The position numbers and the translations under genes were made by a program. From positions 186,001 to 250,000 of the forward strand of contig JAIXXJ010000019.1 in assembly GCA_027490815.1 (NCBI GenBank): a stretch of DNA of 64,000 nt, in the 5' to 3' direction. Origin of the DNA: Streptomycetaceae bacterium (GTDB lineage: Bacteria; Actinomycetota; Actinomycetes; Nanopelagicales; Nanopelagicaceae). Shown in pieces: positions 9,918-18,956 of the stretch (its first letter is position 1; each line of letters opens with the position of its first letter). The notes beneath the pieces were generated by a model. The model made no database searches, was not told the DNA's origin, and saw nothing but the letters and a program-made list of their open reading frames with translations.

Positions 9918-10620
9918 GGCACCCATAGTTCTTGCAGTTGATACTCCCGAACTCAAGACGGCAATTGAATGGGTAAAAACTACAGAAGGTTTGATTTCGG
10001 TATATAAGTTAGGTCTAGAATTTTTCCTTTCTTTTGGAATCTCTGGTGTCAGGGCAATCCAGGAGCAGACGGATGCAGATATATTTCTTGACTTAAAACT
10101 CCATGACATTCCACACACGGTCAGTGGTGCAACTAAAGCCATTGCTAATTTGGCACCAAAGTATTTAACAGTTCACGCATCAGGGGGAGCAGCTATGGTT
10201 CGAGCTGCGGCCGATGCAATCCCAGATAGCTTTATAACGGGAGTAACCATTCTTACGTCATTAGGTGATGAAGATGTGAAAGCAATCGGATATCAAGAAG
10301 CTGCTTTAGAAAGTGCTGTTCGCCTTGCGAAGTTAGCCGTGGCATCTGGTGCTCGCGCGATCGTGTGCTCGCCTTTAGAGATCACCGCAATTCGTAAGGC
10401 CGTAGGTTTGCAAACCATCATCATTACACCAGGTGTTAGGCCGGCAGGAAGTAACAAAGTAGATGATCAAGTTCGCACAATGACACCCGTAGATGCAATC
10501 TCAGCTGGTGCCTCATTAGTTGTGATAGGCCGCCCGATCACACAAAATTGGATCACTGGAAGTTCGGCCATGAGAGATGCTGCTGCAGAGATAGCCGCCC
10601 AGCTTTTGATTAGCGAGTAA
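9910..10620 (+). CDS. pyrF: Orotidine 5'-phosphate decarboxylase (type 1)
   Basis: Decarboxylates OMP to UMP, the last de novo step. The 236-residue chain has the type 1 catalytic signature DLKLHDIPHT at 61-70 (DxKxxDIPxT) and the phosphate-binding TPGVRP and VVIGRPIT motifs. Mycobacterium carries the type 2 form, so this operon differs from that relative. The start is a GTG inside the end of pyrD. Its TAA stop doubles as the first three bases of a predicted -10 box for the next gene. Confidence 0.95.
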   Translation: MSKAPIVLAVDTPELKTAIEWVKTTEGLISVYKLGLEFFLSFGISGVRAIQEQTDADIFLDLKLHDIPHTVSGATKAIANLAPKYLTVHASGGAAMVRAAADAIPDSFITGVTILTSLGDEDVKAIGYQEAALESAVRLAKLAVASGARAIVCSPLEITAIRKAVGLQTIIITPGVRPAGSNKVDDQVRTMTPVDAISAGASLVVIGRPITQNWITGSSAMRDAAAEIAAQLLISE

Positions 10621-10623
10621 GTT
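10618..10623 (+). promoter_or_regulatory. Predicted -10 box of the mIHF-Gmk gene (leaderless)
   Basis: TAAGTT sits 6 nt before the ATG at 10630. Its TAA is the pyrF stop codon. Confidence 0.5.
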
Positions 10624-10629
10624 TCTCCT

Positions 10630-11502
10630 ATGGCTCTACCTCCACGTTTGACCGATGAACAACGCTTGAAGGCGCTAGAAAAAGCCGCCATGTCTAGAAA
10701 ACGTAGAGCATTTGTAAAGGCAGAACTCAAACAGGGAGCTCTGGATATCGAGGCAATACTTGATTTGTCTAAAACAGATGAAGCGGTGGCCAATATGCGG
10801 GTTCGTGAACTTCTTGAATCTTTATCCGGAGTCGGTAAAGTACGGGCATTAACATTGATGGAGCGCCTTGAGATATCACCAACACGGCGAGTAAAAGGTC
10901 TGGGAAGACATCAGCTAACACAGATAAGAAATGAGTTTATGAAATCAGCACACGCGATTACCCCAGGAAAACTTTTAGTTCTCTCGGGGCCAGGTGGTGT
11001 GGGAAAGAGTACGGTGGCAAAGAAACTTCGTGAAGTTGGCGATTTTTGGGTAAGTGTTAGCTACACAACGCGCGAGCCTCGTGTAAATGAGAAAGATGGC
11101 CGAGATTACCATTTTGTTTCACATGAAGTTTTTCAAACAATGATCAATAATGGTGAGTTTTTAGAGTGGGCCGAATTTGCAGGAAACAGATATGGAACAA
11201 CACAAGATAAAGTTGAGCAGGCCTTACTACTTGGCAAGAATGTACTACTTGAGATAGAAATTGATGGTGCTAAACAGGTAAAGGCGCATTTACCAAAATC
11301 AATCCTTGTTTTTCTAGAACCGCCTTCTTGGGAAGAACTTGTTGCACGGTTGGAAGGCCGGGGGACAGATGATGAAGATCGTCGAGCACATAGGCTTGAA
11401 TTAGCACAGGCAGAGCTAGAGGCCGCCTCGTCCTTTGATGTGGTCCTGATAAATGATGAGGTCGGGGCAGTAGTAAAGAAACTGATAGAGTTGGCCTCCT
11501 AA
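10630..11502 (+). CDS. gmk: Fusion of actinobacterial integration host factor (mIHF) and guanylate kinase
   Basis: One uninterrupted 290-residue frame joins two proteins that are normally separate neighbours in actinobacteria. Residues 1 to about 103 are mIHF: MALPPRLTDEQR opening, basic helix MSRKRRAFVKAELK, and the DNA-binding LLESLSGVGKVRA...TRRVKGLG. Residues about 112-290 are guanylate kinase, with P-loop GPGGVGKST at 120-128, SYTTREPR, GRDYHFVS and LLEIEIDGAKQVK. The kinase makes GDP from GMP; mIHF is a nucleoid and site-specific recombination factor. An ATG at 10939 (residue 104) could allow a separate kinase product, but no clear ribosome-binding site precedes it. rpoZ follows, as in other actinobacteria. 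Confidence 0.9.
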   Translation: MALPPRLTDEQRLKALEKAAMSRKRRAFVKAELKQGALDIEAILDLSKTDEAVANMRVRELLESLSGVGKVRALTLMERLEISPTRRVKGLGRHQLTQIRNEFMKSAHAITPGKLLVLSGPGGVGKSTVAKKLREVGDFWVSVSYTTREPRVNEKDGRDYHFVSHEVFQTMINNGEFLEWAEFAGNRYGTTQDKVEQALLLGKNVLLEIEIDGAKQVKAHLPKSILVFLEPPSWEELVARLEGRGTDDEDRRAHRLELAQAELEAASSFDVVLINDEVGAVVKKLIELAS

Positions 11503-11526
11503 CTCTTTGATGAAGCGGAGAAATTC

Positions 11527-11775
11527 ATGGATGGCATTACTAATCCTCCAATTGACGAACTACTAGATAAGAGTGGTTCTAAGTACAGTTTGGTTTTGTA
11601 TGCTGCCAAGCGCGCTCGTCAGATTAACGCCTATTACTCACAGCTAGGTGAAGGCCTTCTTGAGTATGTTGGTCCATTGGTTGAAACTCATGTTCACGAA
11701 AAGCCGCTTTCTATCGCACTTCGTGAGATCAATGAAGGTTTACTCACAATCGAAAATCTAGAACCGACTGCATAA
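11527..11775 (+). CDS. rpoZ: RNA polymerase omega subunit
   Basis: Omega helps fold and assemble the beta' subunit. The 82-residue protein has the family pattern: [32 protein letters not shown] and a C-terminal [13 protein letters not shown] helix. A GGAG lies 7 nt before the ATG. Its place between gmk and coaBC is the standard actinobacterial order. Confidence 0.93.
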   Translation: MDGITNPPIDELLDKSGSKYSLVLYAAKRARQINAYYSQLGEGLLEYVGPLVETHVHEKPLSIALREINEGLLTIENLEPTA

Positions 11776-11778
11776 ACT
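11773..11778 (+). promoter_or_regulatory. Possible -10 box for coaBC overlapping the rpoZ stop
   Basis: TAAACT begins with the rpoZ stop codon. A transcript from about 11785 would have a leader of roughly 18 nt containing AAGGA before the coaBC ATG. Confidence 0.3.
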
Positions 11779-11802
11779 ATTTTTTTGTTTCAAGGATCAG
11801 AC

Positions 11803-12987
11803 ATGTCCCAAATCGGTCCAGAGATAGTTTTAGGTGTTGGTGGCGGAATTGCCGCATATAAATCATGTGAGCTACTTCGACGGCTACAAGATCGTGGCTA
11901 TCAGGTAACGGTTGTACCGACTCCTTCATCACTTAATTTTGTAGGTAAGGCAACATGGGAAGCGCTTTCAGGAAGACCGGTTAGCACCCAAGTTTGGGAA
12001 AATGTTCATCTAGTTCCTCATGTATATATGGCAGAGCAGGCTAAGTTTTTTATCATCGCTCCGGCTACTGCAGATTTGATTGCAAGATTAGCCGCCGGAA
12101 GAGCCGATGATCTTCTCACTAATTTAGTTTTGGCTTCAGATGTTCCAAAGTTCCTGATTCCAGCAATGCATCCATCAATGTGGCTAGATGCAGCGACGGT
12201 AGCTAATGTGCACACTCTTCGTAGTAGAGGTTTCAAAGTTATGGAGCCAGATGTTGGCCGTTTAACCGGCAGTGATATTGGACCAGGTCGTTTTCCTGAG
12301 ACTGCCGCCATCGTGCATGAGTTTGACCAGATGACTGGAAATGTTGCAGATCTCATGGGCAAGCGGGTTCTTGTAACAGCAGGGGGCACCCGTGAAAACA
12401 TTGATCCTGTTCGCTTTATTGGAAATAGATCCTCTGGAAAACAAGGTATTGCCATTGCAAAGGCAGCACAGAGAAGGGGAGCGGTTGTTCATTTGATTGC
12501 TGCCAATGTGGATGAAAACAATGTAAAAGGTATAGAGACTACTCATGTCGCTACAACACAAGAGATGCATGATGTACTCAAACAGGAGTTCCCTGAATGC
12601 GACATTCTCATTATGAGCGCCGCCGTTGCAGATGCTAAACCTAAATTAGCCTCAATAGATAAGATTAAAAAGGCAATGCTCGGCAGTATTGAACTTGTTC
12701 CTAATGTTGATCTTCTAGCCGATATTAGCAAAGGAAAAATGAACCAGATTATTGTTGGATTTGCGGCTGAAACAAAAGACCATCTTGCTGAGGCTCGTCG
12801 AAAGCTTGAGAGTAAGGGTATGGATGTTATATATGTAAACGATGTTTCCGGCGGGGCTATTTTTGGCAAAGATGAGACTATGGGTACGATACTCACACGC
12901 AATGATGCGGATATAGCGGTCAAGGAAGTCTCCAAAGACGCTCTCGGTAATCTACTCCTTGATCAAGCCATCCGGCAGATTGGTTAA
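11803..12987 (+). CDS. coaBC: Bifunctional phosphopantothenoylcysteine decarboxylase / phosphopantothenate-cysteine ligase
   Basis: Performs two steps of coenzyme A synthesis: ligation of cysteine to phosphopantothenate (CoaB) and FMN-dependent decarboxylation (CoaC). The N-terminal flavoprotein domain shows [37 protein letters not shown] and PAMHPSMW. The CoaB domain starts near residue 185 with [20 protein letters not shown] and includes NRSSGKQG. I chose ATG 11803 because AAGGA precedes it at good spacing; an upstream in-frame TTG at 11785 has no such signal. This gives 394 residues. metK follows after 2 bp. Confidence 0.95.
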   Translation: MSQIGPEIVLGVGGGIAAYKSCELLRRLQDRGYQVTVVPTPSSLNFVGKATWEALSGRPVSTQVWENVHLVPHVYMAEQAKFFIIAPATADLIARLAAGRADDLLTNLVLASDVPKFLIPAMHPSMWLDAATVANVHTLRSRGFKVMEPDVGRLTGSDIGPGRFPETAAIVHEFDQMTGNVADLMGKRVLVTAGGTRENIDPVRFIGNRSSGKQGIAIAKAAQRRGAVVHLIAANVDENNVKGIETTHVATTQEMHDVLKQEFPECDILIMSAAVADAKPKLASIDKIKKAMLGSIELVPNVDLLADISKGKMNQIIVGFAAETKDHLAEARRKLESKGMDVIYVNDVSGGAIFGKDETMGTILTRNDADIAVKEVSKDALGNLLLDQAIRQIG

Positions 12988-12989
12988 AA

Positions 12990-14180
12990 ATGTCAAAACG
13001 TCTTTTTACATCAGAATCCGTGACCGAGGGACATCCTGACAAAATTGCAGATGCGATCTCTGATGCTGTTTTAGATTCACTAATATCGCAAGATAAAACT
13101 AGTCGTGTAGCTGTTGAAACCTTGATTACAACGGGACAAGTACATGTTGCTGGCGAAGTGACAACAAATGGTTACGCCGATGTAATGGGCATTGTCCGAG
13201 ATACGGTTTTGAACATTGGATATGATTCCTCTGATAAGGGTTTTGATGGGAACTCATGTGGTGTGTCGATCTCTATCGGTCAACAATCACAAGATATTGC
13301 AGCTGGTGTCGATGATGCATATGAACACAGAGTCTCGGCCGCAGTCGATCCATTAGATCTTCAGGGCGCTGGAGATCAAGGCTTAATGTTTGGGTACGCC
13401 TGTGATGACACCAAAGAATTGATGCCACTTCCAATCTGGTTAGCTCACGCTTTAGCTGCACAGTTGACTAAGGTTAGAAAATCCGGAGAGCTCGCATACT
13501 TGAGACCCGATGGCAAAACTCAGGTCACTATTGAATATGAAGGCGACAAAGCGATTGCAATCGATACGGTTGTCATTTCTAGCCAACATTCAGAGAATAT
13601 TGACGTCGCAAAGAAGCTCACTCCTGAGATTATTGAGCACGTAATTAATCCAATACTTAAATTGATAGATCTCCCAAAGAGTAATCTTCGAACACTCATT
13701 AATCCGACTGGACGTTTTGTGATTGGTGGCCCTATGGGCGATGCAGGTCTGACTGGTAGAAAGATTATTGTTGATACTTACGGCGGTATGGCTCGACACG
13801 GAGGCGGAGCATTTAGTGGCAAGGATCCATCGAAGGTAGATCGCTCTGCGGCATATGCCATGCGTTGGGTTGCAAAAAATGTTGTTGCAGCTGGTTTGGC
13901 GAAAAGGTGCGAAGTTCAGGTTGCTTATGCAATTGGGAAAGCCCAACCAGTCGGAGTTTTTGTCGAAACTTTTGGAACTGAAACTGTTCCTGTCGCGAAG
14001 ATTCAGAACGCCGTCCTTTCTACATTTGATTTGCGTCCTGCAGCAATCATTAGGGATTTAGAATTACTTCGTCCAATTTATTCACTAACTAGTGCATACG
14101 GTCACTTCGGACGCGAACTACCAGAGTTTGCTTGGGAGCGAACTGATCGAACTGCTGCGCTTCAAAACGCAATCAAATAG
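12990..14180 (+). CDS. metK: S-adenosylmethionine synthetase
   Basis: Makes S-adenosylmethionine from methionine and ATP. The 396-residue protein begins [22 protein letters not shown] and contains [12 protein letters not shown] and the P-loop-like [19 protein letters not shown], both MAT signatures. It is 2 bp behind coaBC and likely co-transcribed. metH, which regenerates methionine, is elsewhere in the window (35410-38916). Confidence 0.97.
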   Translation: MSKRLFTSESVTEGHPDKIADAISDAVLDSLISQDKTSRVAVETLITTGQVHVAGEVTTNGYADVMGIVRDTVLNIGYDSSDKGFDGNSCGVSISIGQQSQDIAAGVDDAYEHRVSAAVDPLDLQGAGDQGLMFGYACDDTKELMPLPIWLAHALAAQLTKVRKSGELAYLRPDGKTQVTIEYEGDKAIAIDTVVISSQHSENIDVAKKLTPEIIEHVINPILKLIDLPKSNLRTLINPTGRFVIGGPMGDAGLTGRKIIVDTYGGMARHGGGAFSGKDPSKVDRSAAYAMRWVAKNVVAAGLAKRCEVQVAYAIGKAQPVGVFVETFGTETVPVAKIQNAVLSTFDLRPAAIIRDLELLRPIYSLTSAYGHFGRELPEFAWERTDRTAALQNAIK

Positions 14181-14181
14181 A

Positions 14182-14187
14182 TAGATT
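14182..14187 (+). promoter_or_regulatory. Predicted -10 box of priA (leaderless)
   Basis: TAGATT ends 6 nt before the priA GTG at 14194 and starts 1 nt after the metK stop. Confidence 0.45.
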
Positions 14188-14193
14188 CCCGTT

Positions 14194-16110
14194 GTGGCAA
14201 CCTCGAGGCTTTTTCGTCTAAAAGCCGAAGTTGCCGATTTGCCCTCTGGTCCGAAGGCGTCAACGCTTGCATATGTCAGAGTTCGAGTCGATACGGGTGT
14301 GTTTCACCTTGATGACCTATATGACTACTGCGTTCCAGAAAAGTTCTCTCAACTTGCAGCTGTTGGAATTAGAATTCAAGTTCCCTTTGGAAACAAAGAA
14401 GTTGAGGGAATAATTGTTGATCGAATTAGCCACCCAGAGCGAGCAGGATCGATCAAGTTCATTTCGAAGATACTTTCCCAGCACCCAGTAGCAACAGCCG
14501 TGTCACTGAAGCTATTTCAAGAGATCGCCCGTGATTATGCCTGCAACCCTTGGGATGTTATTCGCTCAGCCATTCCACCAAGAGTCGCCTCAGTCGACAA
14601 GAGAAGAAGCGCAGATCAAGTTCCATCAGAGAGCCAGTCAGACCGTAATAGCTCGGTACAAGCGCATGATACGAAGAAAGTTAAGTCACGCTTTGTTCAG
14701 CTGGCTCCCTTTACTGATGCATCTGAGCAGGTTGCATCGATTGCTCAGAGTTGTTTGGGTCAGGGGAATGTACTGATCGTTGCCCCGGACGAGAACGATG
14801 TTGATCAGATTCACGACCACTTAACACGTTCTGGAAATTCTGTACTGAAGCTGACTGCTTCATTGTCGCGGGAGGAGAGATATACAAACTTTCTTGATTG
14901 CTTCAGTGAAACTAGAAAGATAGTTGTTGGTACGCGAAGTGCGATATTTGCACCGGTTTTTGGGCTATCTACCATAATTATCTATAAGGAGTCTTCTATC
15001 GATCATTACGAAGTCAGATCTCCAGGCTGGGATAGTAAGAATGTCGCAAAAAAACGTTCTGTAATGGAAAAATTAGATGTGGTTACAGTCGGTTATTGCC
15101 CTTCAATTGAAATGGCTCATGAAATTGATGAGGGCAAGGTTGTATTCGAATCATATCCAAAACCTGTCAGTGTGAAAGCATTTGATCCAGATCTAGGAAC
15201 ACTCTTGCCAGGAAGAATTTTTCCAGAGATAAGAAAAGCCCTTAAGAGTGGACCCGTGCTATTTCTTGCGGCGAGAAAAGGATATGGAAATGCGCTACTT
15301 TGTGGGCAATGTAGAAACGTTGCTCACTGTGATTGTGCAGGTCGTTTACAGGTTGGTGGTCGGTTTATTCCACCAATGTGTGTTCATTGTGGAAAGACCT
15401 TTAAGGAATGGAGATGCAGTTTCTGCAAAGGAAGTTCGCAGTATCTTGCTGGGCGCGGGATCGAGAGGGCATCTGAGGAAATATCACGCGCATTTCCCGG
15501 TACACCTGTCATCATCTCGTCCGGAGAAGTAATCAAAAATCGTGTTGATAAAAAGCCCTCATTAGTTCTTTCAACACCGGGCGGACAGCCAAGAGTTGAG
15601 GGCGGTTATGCCGCGGTAGTCGTTTTGGATGCAATGAGATTGTTTTCTCACACAGATATCCGAGCACAGGAAAGAGCAAGAGAGATTATTTTTGAAACCT
15701 CAGCCATGGTCAGTTCTGGAGGTAGTGTTTTAATCGTAATTGACACTGTGCATCCGATTGTTCCAGCGGTATCACGCTGGAATGTAGTTTCTCTTTTAAA
15801 GCGCGATCTTGGTGAACGTAGAGAAGTCAATCTCCCACCGTATTTATCCTCTGCAGTACTTATAGTTTTTGAAAAAGAGAGCATTTCAATTGCAACAGGC
15901 ATACGCAAAGCTATAAAAGATAGCCGTTTACCGTCATCGGTACAGCTCTTTGGTCCAACACCTATTGCAAAGAATCAATCGAAATTAGTGCTTTTCTGTG
16001 ATCATGGTGATGCCCCGGAAATGCAATCTTTCCTTCATGAGTTTCAAAAAAGGCGCAGTATAGCTAGAAAAGATTTGTTAACAATACGCTTAGAGCCTTA
16101 TTCACTATAA
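14194..16110 (+). CDS. priA: Primosomal protein N' (PriA), ATPase-deficient actinobacterial form
   Basis: PriA recognises stalled forks and reloads the replisome. The 638-residue chain keeps the N-terminal 3'-DNA-binding domain and a central block of eight cysteines (CGQC, CDC, CVHC and CSFC groups, about residues 370-410) able to bind two zinc ions. The helicase core has no GxGKT Walker A and no DExH box: the expected P-loop region reads LAPFTDASEQV. This matches actinobacterial PriA, which is thought to have lost helicase activity, so a structural role in fork restart is inferred. GTG start; followed by def, fmt and rsmB as usual. Confidence 0.88.
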   Translation: MATSRLFRLKAEVADLPSGPKASTLAYVRVRVDTGVFHLDDLYDYCVPEKFSQLAAVGIRIQVPFGNKEVEGIIVDRISHPERAGSIKFISKILSQHPVATAVSLKLFQEIARDYACNPWDVIRSAIPPRVASVDKRRSADQVPSESQSDRNSSVQAHDTKKVKSRFVQLAPFTDASEQVASIAQSCLGQGNVLIVAPDENDVDQIHDHLTRSGNSVLKLTASLSREERYTNFLDCFSETRKIVVGTRSAIFAPVFGLSTIIIYKESSIDHYEVRSPGWDSKNVAKKRSVMEKLDVVTVGYCPSIEMAHEIDEGKVVFESYPKPVSVKAFDPDLGTLLPGRIFPEIRKALKSGPVLFLAARKGYGNALLCGQCRNVAHCDCAGRLQVGGRFIPPMCVHCGKTFKEWRCSFCKGSSQYLAGRGIERASEEISRAFPGTPVIISSGEVIKNRVDKKPSLVLSTPGGQPRVEGGYAAVVVLDAMRLFSHTDIRAQERAREIIFETSAMVSSGGSVLIVIDTVHPIVPAVSRWNVVSLLKRDLGERREVNLPPYLSSAVLIVFEKESISIATGIRKAIKDSRLPSSVQLFGPTPIAKNQSKLVLFCDHGDAPEMQSFLHEFQKRRSIARKDLLTIRLEPYSL

Positions 16111-16118
16111 ACCGTTGG

Positions 16119-16124
16119 TAGTAT
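16119..16124 (+). promoter_or_regulatory. Predicted -10 box of def (leaderless)
   Basis: TAGTAT lies 6 nt before the def ATG at 16131, in a 20-bp gap after priA. Confidence 0.5.
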
Positions 16125-16130
16125 TGACTC

Positions 16131-16691
16131 ATGTCAATTCAACCAATCCGATTGTTCGGTGATCCGGTGCTTACGACACCTGCATCAGATGTCACCACTT
16201 TTGATAAGGAATTGCGCACTCTTGTTGCTGACTTAACACAGACGATGTTGGATGCACCTGGTGCCGGGTTAGCGGCTCCTCAGATCGGAGTTCCGCTAAG
16301 GGTGTTTGTATGGGATGTTGATGAGGCTTTAGGTCATCTAGTTAATCCAACACTGGATCTCAGTGATGAAATGCAAGATGGGGAAGAAGGTTGCCTATCT
16401 TTTCCAGAGATTCGCTATGACACACCAAGATCCATGCACGTGGTGGCAAAGGGCTTCAATATGCATGGTGAACCTGTAACGATCCAAGGCTCAGAGTTTC
16501 TTGCGCGCGCCCTCCAACATGAAAATGATCATCTAAACGGAGTGCTCTTTATCGACAAACTGTCAAAAGCCAATCGAAAGCTGGCTATGAAAGAAATACG
16601 CGAATCTGATTGGTTTTCACAGGCATCCCAAGCGGGCATAAATGTTTCGATTAAGGAATCACCACACTCGATGTTCGGACGGAACACTTAG
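16131..16691 (+). CDS. def: Peptide deformylase
   Basis: Removes the formyl group from nascent N-terminal methionine. At 186 residues it has all three metalloprotease motifs: GAGLAAPQIG (44-53), EGCLS (86-90) with the cysteine metal ligand, and QHENDH (129-134), a variant of HExxH that keeps both histidines and the glutamate. The stop overlaps the fmt GTG by one base. Pairing with fmt puts formylation and deformylation in one operon. Confidence 0.95.
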   Translation: MSIQPIRLFGDPVLTTPASDVTTFDKELRTLVADLTQTMLDAPGAGLAAPQIGVPLRVFVWDVDEALGHLVNPTLDLSDEMQDGEEGCLSFPEIRYDTPRSMHVVAKGFNMHGEPVTIQGSEFLARALQHENDHLNGVLFIDKLSKANRKLAMKEIRESDWFSQASQAGINVSIKESPHSMFGRNT

Positions 16692-17599
16692 TGCGTATAG
16701 CTGTTGCGGCAACTCCAAACGTTGCAATACCAACATTAGAATGGTTGTTGGCATCTGAACATCAGCTTGATTTGATCATTACACAACCTGATAGGCCTTC
16801 AGGTCGTGGGCAGAAAAGTAGCGAAAGTCCTGTCTCAATGTGGGCCCGTGCTAAGAATGTCGAGTTATTCAAACCTAAGTCACCATTGGAACTGTCGCCG
16901 ATAGTGCCTAATTTTGATTTAGTGATCACGATCGGTTATGGAGTGATTCTTCCTGAAAATTTGTTAAGACTACCTTCCCATGGATTTTTGAATCTTCATT
17001 TCTCTTTGTTGCCCGCATACCGAGGTGCCGCTCCAGTTCAAAGGGCAATAGAAAATGGCGAGTTAGAAAGTGGAGTTACAGTATTTAAACTTGATAAAGG
17101 TTTAGATACAGGACCCATTTACTCCCAAGCCAAACTTGCTGTTGAACCGACGTGGAGAAGTTTTGAGCTCTTGCAGGAGTTGGCTAAGCTTGGTGTTGTT
17201 GCCATAGCAGATGCAATAGAGAAGATTGATTTGAATTTCGAGCCACTTGCGCAAATGGGTAGCCCCTCTTATGCACCAAAGATCTCGAAGATTGAAGCAA
17301 AAATCGATTTTGATTTACCAGCCACTACTGTTTTACACCGAATTAAGGCTTTCACATACGAACCGGGCGCTTGGACGATGTTTAATAAAGATCCCTTCAA
17401 AATATCTGATGCACGAGAAGTCGATTATGTGCAAGGAAATCCGGGAGAAGTTTCTGTTGTTGGTCAAAAAGTCATTGTTGCTTGTGGCAACTCTACGTGT
17501 TTAGAGATTTTGAAAGTGACGCCATCTGGAAAGCGAGAGATGGATGCCATTGATTGGTCCCGGGGAGCACGATTAGATCAAGGTGCCTCTTTTGGTTGA
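16691..17599 (+). CDS. fmt: Methionyl-tRNA formyltransferase
   Basis: Formylates initiator Met-tRNA using 10-formyl-tetrahydrofolate. The 302-residue chain has the folate-binding signature SLLPAYRG at 105-112 with upstream NLHF, and the TQPDRPSGRGQ loop at 31-41. A GTG start overlaps the def stop by one base; the 3' end overlaps rsmB by 17 bp, so coupled translation is likely. Confidence 0.95.
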   Translation: MRIAVAATPNVAIPTLEWLLASEHQLDLIITQPDRPSGRGQKSSESPVSMWARAKNVELFKPKSPLELSPIVPNFDLVITIGYGVILPENLLRLPSHGFLNLHFSLLPAYRGAAPVQRAIENGELESGVTVFKLDKGLDTGPIYSQAKLAVEPTWRSFELLQELAKLGVVAIADAIEKIDLNFEPLAQMGSPSYAPKISKIEAKIDFDLPATTVLHRIKAFTYEPGAWTMFNKDPFKISDAREVDYVQGNPGEVSVVGQKVIVACGNSTCLEILKVTPSGKREMDAIDWSRGARLDQGASFG

Positions 17600-18947
17600 G
17601 CCTGGTAGGAAAACTTTTAGGTCCCCAAAGCCGGATGCAGCAAGATTGCTAGCTTTTGATTTAATTACTGAAGTCAATCGCAATATGGGCTATTCCAATC
17701 TGCTTTTACCACAGGCTCTTAATGCAAGTTCATTGGATGAGAGAGATAGGTCCTTAGTCACGGAACTAGTCTATGGAACTATTCGAATGCAAGGAAAACA
17801 CGACTGGATCATTAAACAGATTAGTGATCGAACATTTTCAGAGATAGATCCGGGGATAATTCATGTATTGCGCCTTGGAATTCATCAAATTCACGAAATG
17901 CGTATCCCCGATCACGCCGCAGTTTCGGCCACCGTCGAGGTTGCGCGCAAGCGCTTAGGTGAGTCAAAAGCATCTTTCGTCAATGCTACGTTGCGAAGCG
18001 TCGCGCACGCTACTAAGGATGAGTGGTTTGCACCTCTAGATTTGATTGAGGATCCTATTGAACAACTATCGATCCGATACTCACACCCCGAATGGATCAT
18101 CTCTTCTTATTTTGATTTATTGAAAGATTGGACCGAGGTTGAGTTAGCTTTAAAGACAAATAATGAACCTGCAACACCAACTCTTGTTTCTTGGCCCGGA
18201 TTTTCAACCCTTGCAGACTTGATCGATGTTGGGGGATTACCAACCGAGTTTTCACCCTACGGCGCTCACTGGAAAGGCAATCCTGGATCTTTGGATTTAA
18301 TAAAATCGAGGAGAGCTGGTGTGCAAGATGAGGGTTCGCAACTTGTAGCAGAGATTTTCAGTAGGGCCGCAAAGGGTAAATATTGGCTAGATATGTGTGC
18401 CGGTCCAGGAGGTAAAGCGGCGTTGCTTTCTAGTATCGCAAGAGAACGGTCTATCTCCTTTACTGCAAATGAAATTTCGGTGAGCCGTGCAGATCTAGTA
18501 CGTCAGGTTGTTCATGGAGATCAGGTTCTAGTGGGAGATGGTCGCGAAATAGGTTCAATGGATCAAAAGTATGACGGCATTTTAATTGATGCACCTTGCA
18601 CAGGTTTAGGTGCCCTGCGCCGTAGACCTGAAGTGCGTTGGCGCCGGGACCTTAAAGATTTACGATCACTTACTCAACTACAACGCGAGCTGATTGCATC
18701 AGGAGTCTCAGCATTATCACCATCTGGAGTTCTTGGTTATGCAACGTGCTCGCCTCATTTAGCTGAAACTTCTGTTCAGGTAGCCGATCTATTACGCACT
18801 TTTCCTCATCTAGAGCAAATATCCGTGGACTCATTTTTACCTGGCAATTTATCGGGTGCGGAGCGTTCAGGTGCGCTTTCATTATGGACGCATAAACATG
18901 GAACTGACGCAATGTATTTAGCATTATTTCGCCCTCGATCAGGTTAA
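17583..18947 (+). CDS. rsmB: 16S rRNA (cytosine-967-C5)-methyltransferase RsmB
   Basis: Two-domain rRNA methyltransferase. Residues about 17-150 form a NusB-like RNA-binding domain (RSLVTELVYGTIRMQGKHDW, FVNATLRSV). The SAM-dependent domain has DMCAGPGGKAALL near 268, the DAPCTGLGALRRRPEVRWR motif IV and YATCSPH motif VI; both catalytic cysteines are present. 454 residues. The GTG start at 17583 lies inside fmt. Its TAA is reused within the predicted rpe -10 box. Confidence 0.94.
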   Translation: MPLLVEPGRKTFRSPKPDAARLLAFDLITEVNRNMGYSNLLLPQALNASSLDERDRSLVTELVYGTIRMQGKHDWIIKQISDRTFSEIDPGIIHVLRLGIHQIHEMRIPDHAAVSATVEVARKRLGESKASFVNATLRSVAHATKDEWFAPLDLIEDPIEQLSIRYSHPEWIISSYFDLLKDWTEVELALKTNNEPATPTLVSWPGFSTLADLIDVGGLPTEFSPYGAHWKGNPGSLDLIKSRRAGVQDEGSQLVAEIFSRAAKGKYWLDMCAGPGGKAALLSSIARERSISFTANEISVSRADLVRQVVHGDQVLVGDGREIGSMDQKYDGILIDAPCTGLGALRRRPEVRWRRDLKDLRSLTQLQRELIASGVSALSPSGVLGYATCSPHLAETSVQVADLLRTFPHLEQISVDSFLPGNLSGAERSGALSLWTHKHGTDAMYLALFRPRSG

Positions 18948-18950
18948 GGT
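18945..18950 (+). promoter_or_regulatory. Predicted -10 box of rpe (leaderless)
   Basis: TAAGGT, made from the rsmB stop codon plus GGT, ends 6 nt before the rpe ATG at 18957. Confidence 0.5.
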
Positions 18951-18956
18951 TGTCGC

